DNA of 25,068 bases from an uncultured Prevotella sp. (GTDB lineage: Bacteria; Bacteroidota; Bacteroidia; Bacteroidales; Bacteroidaceae), in the NCBI GenBank assembly GCA_900557255.1, contig USSA01000030.1:1-25068 (forward strand), written 5' to 3'. Within the stretch, counting starts at the first letter, position 1. Every line of letters begins with the position of its first letter. Below the pieces are notes generated by a model. The model had not been told where the DNA came from and did no database searches. It saw only the letters and a list, made by a program, of their open reading frames with translations. Positions 14,080-22,578 of the stretch are shown one piece after another. The translations under genes and the position numbers were made by a program.

Positions 14080-15578
14080 AATTAATGAAAAGACTCTATA
14101 TTATATTAATAGTATTACTTAGTAGTATGCTTCTTCTTCTGGATTCATGCACCCAGAAGAAGATGGTGATTGGTGTGTCGCAATGTTGCAGCGGAGTTTG
14201 GCGCGAGAAGGTGAATAATGAGATGCGACTGGCGCAATATCAATATAAGAATGTGGATTTGCTGTTTACTACTGCAGAGAATGACGGGCAACGCCAGGCT
14301 CGTCAGATAGACAGTATGATAGCCAGGAAGGTAGATTTAATCGTGGTGGCCCCTGATAACGTGAATGATGTTACTCCCGCCATCGAGCGAGCTTATCGTG
14401 CGCATATCCCGGTTATTCTCTTCGACAGAAAGGTAAAGACAACCCATTATACAGCTTCCATCGGTGGCGATAATGTAGAAGCGGGTAGGGAAGTAGCCCG
14501 CTTTCTTGCCAGTAAACTGGATGGAAAAGGTACCGTTGTTGAGATTACGGGTTTGAAGGATGCTTCCCCTGTCATTGAGCGTCATCTTGGTTTCCACGAG
14601 GTGATGAAGAATTATCCGGGAATCAAGGTGGTTACCCTGGAAAGCAACTGGAAGATGGAGCGTGCCCAGGAGTTAATGAAGCAATATCTGGATAATGGCG
14701 GACATGCGGATGGCGTCTTCGGGCATAGCGACTTGGGTGCCATAGGAGCCTTTCAGGAAGCAGAGAGACGAGGAATATACAAGCAGATGCTGATAGTGGG
14801 CATTGATGGATTGCCTGGCATCTGGGAAGGAGTGGATAGAGTGAAGAGGGGGCATTTTGCAGCTTCTTATGTCTATCCTACTCAGGGTGAAAAGATTATG
14901 GAATTGGCGATGAATATCCTTCAGGGTAAACCCTATAAGAAGGATAATGTGATGAAATCATTCCTTGCTACCCCTGAAAACTGCGATGCCATCGCTCTGC
15001 AATATCAGGATTTGGATGCGAAGGTGAAAAATATGGAGCAAATTTCAACTCATCTGGATTCTTATACAGAGGTATCCCGCATCCAACGATGGATGATTAT
15101 TGTTGCCATCGTTATCGTCTTAGTTCTGCTCTTTGTCATCTACTATATATATAAGGTATATAGAAAGAAGTTACAGAAGCAGAAAGCCGTGGCTCGTGGC
15201 TTCATCGAGAACAAGGAGGGCTGGGCTGCTGAACTGAATCATCTGGATGAGAGTGATCGTTACTTCATGGACCGTTTCAAGAAGAAGATCCTTGAGAATA
15301 TGGGCAATGCTGATATGAAGATGGATGATTTGGGAGCCCAGATGCTGTTGAGCAAGGTGCAGCTCTATCGCAAGGTGAAGGCTATGACTGGAAAAACGCC
15401 TGCCGAGCTCTTGAAAGAGATGCGCCTGCAGAGAGCCTATACGCTCCTGATGCAGACTGATAAGACTGTAGCAGAAGTCTCGGCAGAAGTAGGCTTTGCG
15501 TTACCGGGCTATTTCTCTTCCTGTTTCAAGAAACAATATGGCGTTCTTCCAACAGATTTACGACATAAACCGGTGTAA
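14076..15578 (+). CDS. Transmembrane sugar sensor: periplasmic binding domain fused to AraC-type HTH
   Basis: 500 residues. The N-terminal hydrophobic segment ends in LLLLDSC (C25), a possible lipobox although Asp at -2 is unusual. Residues 30-315 form a Peripla_BP_4/LacI-type sugar-binding domain (VIGVSQCCSGVWREKVNNE; DLIVVAPDNVNDV; PVILFDRKV; DGVFGHSDLGAIGAF; IVGIDGLPGIW). One membrane helix (about 339-361, WMIIVAIVIVLVLLFVIYYI) leads to an AraC-type HTH at about 400-497 (MKMDDLGAQMLLSKVQLYRK; VAEVSAEVGFALPGYFSSCF). No histidine kinase or receiver lies between them, unlike the fructose-sensing hybrid two-component protein BT1754 of B. thetaiotaomicron, which has a similar sensor. It is probably the activator of the adjacent fructan genes, binding fructose in the periplasm; ligand and targets are inferred from context. 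Confidence 0.9.
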   Translation: MKLMKRLYIILIVLLSSMLLLLDSCTQKKMVIGVSQCCSGVWREKVNNEMRLAQYQYKNVDLLFTTAENDGQRQARQIDSMIARKVDLIVVAPDNVNDVTPAIERAYRAHIPVILFDRKVKTTHYTASIGGDNVEAGREVARFLASKLDGKGTVVEITGLKDASPVIERHLGFHEVMKNYPGIKVVTLESNWKMERAQELMKQYLDNGGHADGVFGHSDLGAIGAFQEAERRGIYKQMLIVGIDGLPGIWEGVDRVKRGHFAASYVYPTQGEKIMELAMNILQGKPYKKDNVMKSFLATPENCDAIALQYQDLDAKVKNMEQISTHLDSYTEVSRIQRWMIIVAIVIVLVLLFVIYYIYKVYRKKLQKQKAVARGFIENKEGWAAELNHLDESDRYFMDRFKKKILENMGNADMKMDDLGAQMLLSKVQLYRKVKAMTGKTPAELLKEMRLQRAYTLLMQTDKTVAEVSAEVGFALPGYFSSCFKKQYGVLPTDLRHKPV

Positions 15579-15640
15579 GATGTATGATATGGTTCTAACT
15601 GCTTCTGATAGAAAACTTTAAAATCTTAGCAAAAGATAAG

Positions 15641-15686
15641 AAAATCGTTTCATGTAACATAATTATTGTTGCAGGAACGATTTTTT
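15641..15686 (+). terminator. Hairpin C: terminator and/or shared regulatory element
   Basis: Left arm AATCGTTTCATGTAAC (15643-15658) and right arm GTTGCAGGAACGATT (15668-15682) pair with one bulged base and two wobbles, followed by T4. It can end the sensor transcript. The sequence is related to hairpins A and B. Confidence 0.6.
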
Positions 15687-15710
15687 CTATTTATATAACA
15701 GTCTTTTCCC

Positions 15711-15718
15711 TAATTTTG
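15711..15718 (+). promoter_or_regulatory. -7 box for the susC-susD-GH32 operon
   Basis: TAATTTTG followed by CGGCAGAAATCAAGCAATGACAA, 51 bp before the ATG at 15770. GGCAGAAATCAA parallels the CAGCAGAAATCAA after the box at 2237. There is no TTG at the -33 spacing. Confidence 0.6.
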
Positions 15719-15769
15719 CGGCAGAAATCAAGCAATGACAATTTTTGAAACTTAAAACGTTATAATAGT

Positions 15770-18700
15770 ATGAACAATCTTTCAAGATTACTGATGAGCT
15801 CTGCGCTCTGTACTGTTTGCACCATAGCTAGTGCACAACAGGTAAATGTAAATGGCATTGTGAAAGATGCTGCTGGTGAGACAGTCATTGGTGCATCTGT
15901 CATGGTGAAGGGTACTAAGACTGGTACTGTTACCGACTTTGATGGTAACTTCCATGTAGAATGTGCTCCTGGTTCCACACTTGTTATATCTTATATTGGA
16001 TATAAGACGCAAGAAGTAAAGGCTTCAGACAATATGGTGGTAACACTTCAGGAAGATGCCAACGACTTGCAGGAAGTGGTTGTAACAGGTTATACCACTC
16101 AGCGAAAGGCCGATTTGACCGGTTCCGTGGCTGTGGTTTCTACCAAGAGCCTGAAGACTACTTCAGAAACAGACCCGATGCGTGCTTTGCAGGGTCGTGT
16201 TCCTGGTATGACTGTTACTACTGATGGTTCTCCTATAGGTTCAGGAACCGTGCGTATTCGTGGTATCGGTTCTTTCAACTCTTCTCAGGACCCTCTTTAT
16301 ATCATAGATGGTGTGCCTACCAATATGGCATTGAATACCCTCAATACAAATGATATTGAGAGTATGCAGGTTTTGAAGGATGCCGCTTCGGCTTCTATCT
16401 ATGGTTCCCGTGCTTCGAATGGTGTCATCATCATCACCACCAAGAAAGGTAAGAAGGGTAGCAAGGTGGCTGTTGACTTCTCTGCCAACCTCACTGCACA
16501 GTTCTATTCCAACCAGTCGAAGATGAAGCTGATGAACTCCAGCCAATATGCCACAGCGATGGCGCAGGCTGCCCTGAACGATGGACTCGATCCTGTGGCT
16601 TATGCTGCCAACTACGGCATCGACTTGAATGCGGCCTCTGGTACTCCAATCACCGTTTGGAATCCTGCTACCAACCAGTATCAGAACTATACTATCAATG
16701 GTCGATATGACGGCTACATCAATGCCAAGAAGACCATGCGATTCTCAAATACCGACTGGCTTGATGAAATCTCTCGCACAGGTTTCTCGCAGAACTACGA
16801 CCTCTCTGTATCTCATGCCAATGACAAGCATAGCGCTATGTTCTCCTTGGGATACAAGAACAATGAGGGTGTCTTGAAATATACCGACTTCGAGAATATC
16901 TCAGCTCGTTTGAATACCTCTTGGAATTTGAACAAGATCGTAACCGTAGGTGAGAATGTGACGTTGACTTATACCTCTCAGGTAGATTGCCATCCGATGG
17001 AGAATGCCTTGAAGATGCCTTCCATCGTTCCGGTTTACGAAGAAGATGGCAAGACCTTCGCAGGTCCTGTGGGTAGTATGGCCGACCGTCAGAACCCTTG
17101 TCGTGAGCAGTATCAGAACCGCAACAACCACCTCGACTACTGGCGCATCTTCGGTAATGCTTTCGTAGAATTGAAGCCTGTCAAGGGATTGACCCTGCGT
17201 TCTAACTTCGGTTTGGATTTCAAGACATCGTTTATCAACGCGATGACGAATACTTATCATTCCGATATTATCAACAATGACATCGCCAAGACAACGCTCT
17301 CGAATAACAATGAGACTAACTGGACATGGTCTAACACAGCCCAGTACGTAACCAAGATAGGCAAGCACAACATCGATGTTCTCGGTGGTATGGAGGTTTC
17401 CAAGCAGTCGGTTATCGATTTCTCTGCCTACTCAGAAGGCTATGCGCTGGAAGATAAAGATTATATGTGGCCAAATGCTGCAACAGGAACGATGCGTAAC
17501 TCGGGTGCGAAGGTAGGCTATCGCCTGGCTTCTTTCTTTGGAAAGGTGAACTACAACTGGGATGATCTCCTCCTGGCTTCCTTCACTATCCGTCATGATG
17601 GTTCATCACGTTTTGGTAAGGCTCATCGCTGGGGTACTTTCCCTGCTGCATCACTCGGCTTCAGATTCTCCAATCTTCTGAAGAAGGATTGGTTGGATGA
17701 TGCCAAGTTGCGACTCTCTTGGGGTCAGACTGGTAACCAGGCTATCGACAACAATGCACAGTTTGGTCTTTATGTAGTGGATTACGGACTAGACCGTGTA
17801 ACCTCTACTGCATACGATCTCTTCCTGCAAGGCTCAGGTACCTTCCCTTCTGGTTATCGTGCCATACAGTTGGGTAACCCTAACTTGAAATGGGAGGCTG
17901 CTACCCAGTATAACGTAGGTTTGGATTATACCCTGTTTGGCAACAGCCTCTATGGTACAGTGGATGCCTATATTAAGAATGTGAAGGATATGTTGATTAA
18001 TCCTGCTTATCTGGGTGCAACTGGTGAAGGTGGAAATTCATGGCAGAATGGTCCTTCGCTCCGCAACTGGGGTATGGAGTTCACCGTGGGCTATCGCAAG
18101 ATCTTGGCTAATGGACTTGGCATCGACGTGAACGGCAATCTGGATTTTTTCCGCAACAAGGTTACTTATTTGCCAGCAACAACAACAGGTGCTTACGCTC
18201 ACACTTCTAAGGAAAACCTGGTGCAGAGTGGCAAGTCATATGGTTCTATCGTAGGTTATGTAGCCGATGGAATTTTCCAGAATCAGGAAGAAGTAGATAA
18301 GTCTGGACAGCCAAACGCACGTGTCGGTGGATTGAAATACAAGGACTTAGATGGTAAAAATGGAATTACTTCAGATGACCAGACTTGGATTTTCGACCCT
18401 GTACCAGCCTTCTCTTATGGTTTGAATATTGCTCTCAACTACAAGGGCTTTGATTTCAGTATGTTCTGGCAGGGTGTCTATGACCAGGATGTGTATAACA
18501 ACCAAAAGTTCCAGACCGACTTCTGGGCTATTACTGATGGTGGTTCTAACAAGGGAACCCGTTTGCTCGATGCTTGGAATACCAACAATACCTGTTCTTC
18601 TATCCCACGTCTGAGCACCATGAATACAGCCGATGAGGGTCGAGCATCTTCTTACTTCGTGGAGAATGGATCTTACATGAAGTTACGCACCTTGCAGGTG

Positions 18701-18883
18701 GGTTATACTATCCCAAGCAGCATCCTCTCTAAGTTGAAGATGACCAGTGCCCGTGTCTATCTCTCAGGTCAGAATCTTTTGACCATCAAGAGCAATAGCC
18801 TGACCTGTTCAGACCCAGAGAATCCAAACTGGAACTATCCACTTTCAACATCCGTATCATTCGGACTTCAGGTAGGTTTCTAA
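15770..18883 (+). CDS. susC: SusC-like TonB-dependent outer-membrane transporter (fructan)
   Basis: A 1037-residue SusC/RagA transporter, full length. The signal peptide ends at ASA-Q near residue 23. A carboxypeptidase-D-like domain follows (VNGIVKDAAGETVIGASVMV...TDFDGNF, about 27-98), then the TonB-box region LQEVVVTGY (100-108), the plug (RIRGIGSFNSSQDPLYIIDG; LKDAASASIYGSRASNGVII) and a barrel ending in SFGLQVGF. It forms the channel half of a SusCD pair that draws bound glycan across the outer membrane using TonB energy. It is the first gene of an operon with susD 32 bp downstream and GH32 after that. The fructan specificity is inferred from the GH32, fructokinase and sensor neighbours. 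Confidence 0.95.
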   Translation: MNNLSRLLMSSALCTVCTIASAQQVNVNGIVKDAAGETVIGASVMVKGTKTGTVTDFDGNFHVECAPGSTLVISYIGYKTQEVKASDNMVVTLQEDANDLQEVVVTGYTTQRKADLTGSVAVVSTKSLKTTSETDPMRALQGRVPGMTVTTDGSPIGSGTVRIRGIGSFNSSQDPLYIIDGVPTNMALNTLNTNDIESMQVLKDAASASIYGSRASNGVIIITTKKGKKGSKVAVDFSANLTAQFYSNQSKMKLMNSSQYATAMAQAALNDGLDPVAYAANYGIDLNAASGTPITVWNPATNQYQNYTINGRYDGYINAKKTMRFSNTDWLDEISRTGFSQNYDLSVSHANDKHSAMFSLGYKNNEGVLKYTDFENISARLNTSWNLNKIVTVGENVTLTYTSQVDCHPMENALKMPSIVPVYEEDGKTFAGPVGSMADRQNPCREQYQNRNNHLDYWRIFGNAFVELKPVKGLTLRSNFGLDFKTSFINAMTNTYHSDIINNDIAKTTLSNNNETNWTWSNTAQYVTKIGKHNIDVLGGMEVSKQSVIDFSAYSEGYALEDKDYMWPNAATGTMRNSGAKVGYRLASFFGKVNYNWDDLLLASFTIRHDGSSRFGKAHRWGTFPAASLGFRFSNLLKKDWLDDAKLRLSWGQTGNQAIDNNAQFGLYVVDYGLDRVTSTAYDLFLQGSGTFPSGYRAIQLGNPNLKWEAATQYNVGLDYTLFGNSLYGTVDAYIKNVKDMLINPAYLGATGEGGNSWQNGPSLRNWGMEFTVGYRKILANGLGIDVNGNLDFFRNKVTYLPATTTGAYAHTSKENLVQSGKSYGSIVGYVADGIFQNQEEVDKSGQPNARVGGLKYKDLDGKNGITSDDQTWIFDPVPAFSYGLNIALNYKGFDFSMFWQGVYDQDVYNNQKFQTDFWAITDGGSNKGTRLLDAWNTNNTCSSIPRLSTMNTADEGRASSYFVENGSYMKLRTLQVGYTIPSSILSKLKMTSARVYLSGQNLLTIKSNSLTCSDPENPNWNYPLSTSVSFGLQVGF

Positions 18884-18915
18884 AATGTTTCATATTTTTT
18901 AAAGAGAATTCTAAG

Positions 18916-20652
18916 ATGAAAAAGTTATATACAATGGTGCTTGCAGCAGCACTGATAGGAATATTCGCCAGTTGTGATGATTTCCTGGATTACACCCCAA
19001 CAGCTGTGGTTGATGAAGACAAGGCATTCAGCGAGCCAGACAAGATGGTAAACAGTGCCTATGCAATGTTGGGCGACTGTTGGTTTTCTTACCCATTCAA
19101 CCTTTGGCCATATGGTGACCTTTCTTCAGACGATTGCTTGAAGGGTGGCGGTGGTACCGGTGATACCGGTTATCACGATGTGGAGATCTGGAGTACCTTG
19201 ACCTCTACTAAGGGCGAACTCGACGAGTTATGGTATCGTCTCTATTGTGCCGTTTCCCGTTGCAACCGTGCCTTGGTTTCTTTGCAACAGAATGGCGAGA
19301 GCACACTGGGTGCTGAGGTAACCAGGCAGCGTGAGGCTGAGGTTCGCTTCCTCCGTGCTCATTTCTATTTCAAGTTACTTACCATGTATCGTCAGATTCC
19401 TTGGATAGACGAGAAGGTTTATGAGGATAAAACAACAGAGAGCACATCAAACACTCAGTTTACTTACGAGAAATTGTGGCAAAAGGTGATTGCTGACTTC
19501 CAGGCAGCATACGACGTACTTCCTGCTAAGCAGAAGGATGGCGGTCGTGTCAACAAGATTGCTGCCGCAGGTTATCTGGCTAAGTGTTATCTTACCATTG
19601 CCTGGGGTGATGGCTATGAGGCAACCGATGGTGTTGATCATATTAATAAGGAGTATATGCAGAAAGTTATCGACTATACTGATGTGGTGAAGAATTCAGA
19701 CTATGGTTACATGGCAGACTTCGGCGACATCTTCCTGCCTGACTATAAGAACAACAAGGAGTCAGTTTTTGCTGTCCAAACTTCCGACTATAGCGAGGAC
19801 CATACCACCTTCGGACGTGCCAACTGGTCTAATATGCTGAATGGCTGTTGGGGTATTTGGTCTTGCGGATGGGATTTCCACAAGCCTTCACAGAACCTGG
19901 TGAATGCCTTCAAGACAAAGAACGGACTTCCTGAGTTTGATGACTACAACAAGACTTGTGATTATCCTGTAAACGGTAAGCCTAATAGTCAGAAATGGGA
20001 TCCACGTTTGTTCCATACAGTAGGAATGCCTACCTTCCCATATAAATATGAGTCAGAATACACTATGACCACAGCCAACTCACGTACACCAAACCTTTAT
20101 GGCTACTATACCTCTCTGAAGGAAGTACCACAGCGTTCTAAGGGTGAGACATTCAATGGCTCTTGGCAGGCGTTTGCCATGAACGACTATGTGCTCCGTT
20201 ATAGCGACATCATGTTGATGCGCGCTGAGGCTTTGATAGAGTTGGGCCATCTGGCTGAGGCTCGTGCCATTATTAATGATATCCGTCAGAGAGCCAAGAA
20301 TTCAGTGGATAAGCATATTGAATATGCCAAGGATCAATGTGATATAGCCCTTTATCCAGAGTCTTATTTCCAGGATAAGGAAACCGCAAGAAAGTGCCTG
20401 CGCTGGGAACGTCGCCTGGAGATGGCTATGGAGAACGGCCGTTTCTTCGACCTGCGCCGCTGGGGCATTGCTTCTGAGACATTGAACAAGTATTTTGCAT
20501 CAGAGCAGAACGATAAGTATGGAGAGCAGACATACGCTCAATACCTGAAGGATGCCAAGTTTACTCCAGGCAAGAACGAGTTCTATCCGGTTCCATATAA
20601 CCAGCTGTATTACATTCCTGGTCTGTATAAGCAGAATAAGGGATATGAGTAA
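18916..20652 (+). CDS. susD: SusD/RagB-like surface glycan-binding lipoprotein
   Basis: 578 residues. The lipoprotein signal MKKLYTMVLAAALIGIFASC has its lipid-modified cysteine at 20, and the following Asp-Asp fits the acidic surface-export signal of Bacteroidota lipoproteins. The SusD/RagB fold is visible from FLDYTPTAVVDEDKAFSEPD through the helical TPR-like core (REAEVRFLRAHFYFKLL; YSDIMLMRAEALIELGHLAE) to the C-terminal LRWERRLEMAMENGRFFDLR and FYPVPYNQ. It should cap the SusC barrel and bind the fructan at the cell surface. It lies 32 bp after susC and 44 bp before the second GH32, in one operon. Confidence 0.95.
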   Translation: MKKLYTMVLAAALIGIFASCDDFLDYTPTAVVDEDKAFSEPDKMVNSAYAMLGDCWFSYPFNLWPYGDLSSDDCLKGGGGTGDTGYHDVEIWSTLTSTKGELDELWYRLYCAVSRCNRALVSLQQNGESTLGAEVTRQREAEVRFLRAHFYFKLLTMYRQIPWIDEKVYEDKTTESTSNTQFTYEKLWQKVIADFQAAYDVLPAKQKDGGRVNKIAAAGYLAKCYLTIAWGDGYEATDGVDHINKEYMQKVIDYTDVVKNSDYGYMADFGDIFLPDYKNNKESVFAVQTSDYSEDHTTFGRANWSNMLNGCWGIWSCGWDFHKPSQNLVNAFKTKNGLPEFDDYNKTCDYPVNGKPNSQKWDPRLFHTVGMPTFPYKYESEYTMTTANSRTPNLYGYYTSLKEVPQRSKGETFNGSWQAFAMNDYVLRYSDIMLMRAEALIELGHLAEARAIINDIRQRAKNSVDKHIEYAKDQCDIALYPESYFQDKETARKCLRWERRLEMAMENGRFFDLRRWGIASETLNKYFASEQNDKYGEQTYAQYLKDAKFTPGKNEFYPVPYNQLYYIPGLYKQNKGYE

Positions 20653-20696
20653 TTACCTATCGGTATTATTAGATAATAATTTCAGACACGTAGACA

Positions 20697-22415
20697 ATGA
20701 AAAAGATATTTATTTCAGCGCTTGTCGCTCTTTGCGGTTTCACCGCCAGTTATGCCCAGCAGGCTTCCTTCTTGAGTAATAACCACTGTCTCTATCGCAT
20801 CAGCCAGGAGAGTCAGAACCGGAAGTGTCTCTTGCTCCCTGTACAGGAGGATGCTGAGATGGCAAATATCAAGGTGATTGCCAACAACAAGCAGGTAAAA
20901 GCCCTCAATGTGAAGTTGGCTAAAGACCACGTAGATTATTTCGTACCTCTCTATATGGATGAGTTTGCTGGCTTGAAAGGCCTGGCTCTCGATATCCATG
21001 TCAATGGCGATTATAGCAAGGAAGGACTGAATGCCCTCACTTGCTGGAAGGAGATGAAGTTCTCTGATACTTTCGATATGAAGAATCGCGAGCAGTATCG
21101 TTCGGATTTCCATCACACTCCTGTTTACGGATGGATGAACGACCCAAATGGTATGTTCTATAAGGATGGCGTATGGAATCTCTATTTCCAGTATAATCCT
21201 TACGGATCACAGTGGGAGAATATGACCTGGGGACATTCTACTTCCACCGACCTGGTTCACTGGAAGTTCCAGGGTACTCCTATCCAGCCAGATGCTGTAG
21301 GTACCATCTTCAGCGGTTCTGCCGTGGTTGACAAGAACAATACCTCGGGTTTCGGAAAGGATGCTGTGGTTGCACTTTATACTTCTGCTGCAGAAAACCA
21401 GACCCAGAGCATGGCTTATAGTACAGATAATGGCAAGACCTTTACAAAATATGAAGGAAATCCTATTATCACCAGTACTGTGCCAGACTTCCGTGACCCA
21501 CACATGTTCTGGAACGAGGACATCAAGAAGTGGAATATGATTCTGGCTGCCGGTCAGCACATGGAAATCTATACTTCAGATAACTTGAAGGACTGGAAAT
21601 ACGAAAGCTCTTTTGGTGAGAAGTATGGTAACCACGGCGGTGTTTGGGAATGCCCAGACCTGATGAAGCTGAAGGTTCGTGGCACCGATAAGGAGAAGTG
21701 GATGCTCATCTGCAACATCAATCCTGGTGGTCCATCCGGTGGTTCAGCAACCCAGTATTTCGTAGGCGATTTCGATGGTTATAAGTTTACTTGCGAGAGC
21801 AAGCCTGAGGTAACCAAGTGGATGGATTACGGAAAGGATCATTACGCTACAGTTACTTTTGATAACGCACCAGAAGGTCGCCACGTGGCTATCGCCTGGA
21901 TGAGCAACTGGCAGTATGCCAACCAGGTTCCTACCCAGCAGTACCGTTCAGGCAACTCTATTCCTCGCGATTTTGGTCTCTTCGAGTATAAGGGTGAAAC
22001 TTATTGCAGCGTGGTTCCATCTCCAGAGATGACTGCGGCAAGAAGCAAGAAGGCTGGCAAGAAACTCACAGAATCTTGCGAGATGGTAGTGAATCTGAAG
22101 GGAAATGCTACTATCACTTTGAGCAACGACAAGGGCGAGAAGGTAGTGATGAACTACGATGCCAAGGCAGAAACCTTCTCAATGGATAGAACCAAGAGCG
22201 GTAAGGTAGATTTCAGCAAGGACTTCGCTGCAGTCACCAAGGCTCCAACCTATGGCAAGATCAGCCAGCTGCGCATCTTCATCGACAAGAGCAGCATCGA
22301 GGCTCTGGATGCTGACGGCAAGATGTCTATGACCAATCTCGTGTTCCCAAGCAAGCCTTACAACAAGGTTACTGTAAAGGGAAAGGGTAAGTACCAGGTT
22401 TACGACATCAAGTAA
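20697..22415 (+). CDS. GH32 fructan beta-fructosidase, second copy, exported
   Basis: A 572-residue GH32 enzyme with a type I signal peptide (MKKIFISALVALCGFTASYA-Q) and no lipobox, so probably periplasmic. Residues 22-130 are a DUF4980-like module as in the first GH32. The catalytic motifs are WMNDPNG with nucleophile D149, FRDPH with D267, and WECPDL with acid/base E318. The C-terminal beta-sandwich is shorter than that of the first copy, and its signature reads FIDKSSIEALDADGKMSM instead of the usual VE-V/L-F form. The two copies share long identical stretches (YGKDHYATVTF, AWMSNWQYAN or close), indicating an old duplication with possible division of labour by chain length or linkage. It is the third gene of the susC operon. 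Confidence 0.93.
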   Translation: MKKIFISALVALCGFTASYAQQASFLSNNHCLYRISQESQNRKCLLLPVQEDAEMANIKVIANNKQVKALNVKLAKDHVDYFVPLYMDEFAGLKGLALDIHVNGDYSKEGLNALTCWKEMKFSDTFDMKNREQYRSDFHHTPVYGWMNDPNGMFYKDGVWNLYFQYNPYGSQWENMTWGHSTSTDLVHWKFQGTPIQPDAVGTIFSGSAVVDKNNTSGFGKDAVVALYTSAAENQTQSMAYSTDNGKTFTKYEGNPIITSTVPDFRDPHMFWNEDIKKWNMILAAGQHMEIYTSDNLKDWKYESSFGEKYGNHGGVWECPDLMKLKVRGTDKEKWMLICNINPGGPSGGSATQYFVGDFDGYKFTCESKPEVTKWMDYGKDHYATVTFDNAPEGRHVAIAWMSNWQYANQVPTQQYRSGNSIPRDFGLFEYKGETYCSVVPSPEMTAARSKKAGKKLTESCEMVVNLKGNATITLSNDKGEKVVMNYDAKAETFSMDRTKSGKVDFSKDFAAVTKAPTYGKISQLRIFIDKSSIEALDADGKMSMTNLVFPSKPYNKVTVKGKGKYQVYDIK

Positions 22416-22490
22416 CTTCATCTGTTAAGAACTGAATCTATAACACTATTGTTTCTTAGCGTGTTAATGATGTAACAATGCAACAAAAAT

Positions 22491-22540
22491 GGTAGCCGAT
22501 GAACGATATTTTATGATATATTATATCGTTTATCGCTACC
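22491..22540 (+). promoter_or_regulatory. Palindrome spanning the MFS-fructokinase promoter
   Basis: Left arm GGTAGCCGATGAACGATAT (22491-22509) and right arm ATATCGTTTATCGCTACC (22523-22540) are inverted copies differing by one extra base and one substitution. The right arm runs into the -7 box TACCTTTG (22537-22544), so a bound protein would touch the promoter directly. It has no T run. The remaining part of the 22416-22578 gap shows no clear terminator for the preceding operon. Confidence 0.6.
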
Positions 22541-22544
22541 TTTG
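22537..22544 (+). promoter_or_regulatory. -7 box for the MFS-fructokinase operon
   Basis: TACCTTTG followed by CACCAAC and the leader AACAATAACGCTAACAATT, 34 bp before the ATG at 22579. The box lies downstream of the in-frame ATG at 22489, which rules out that longer start on this transcript. Confidence 0.65.
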
Positions 22545-22578
22545 CACCAACAAAATAGAAACAATAACGCTAACAATT

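Noticed and set aside
22489..22578. Longer start for the MFS transporter at 22489
   Set aside because: The extra thirty codons contain the promoter palindrome and the -7 box TACCTTTG (22537-22544).
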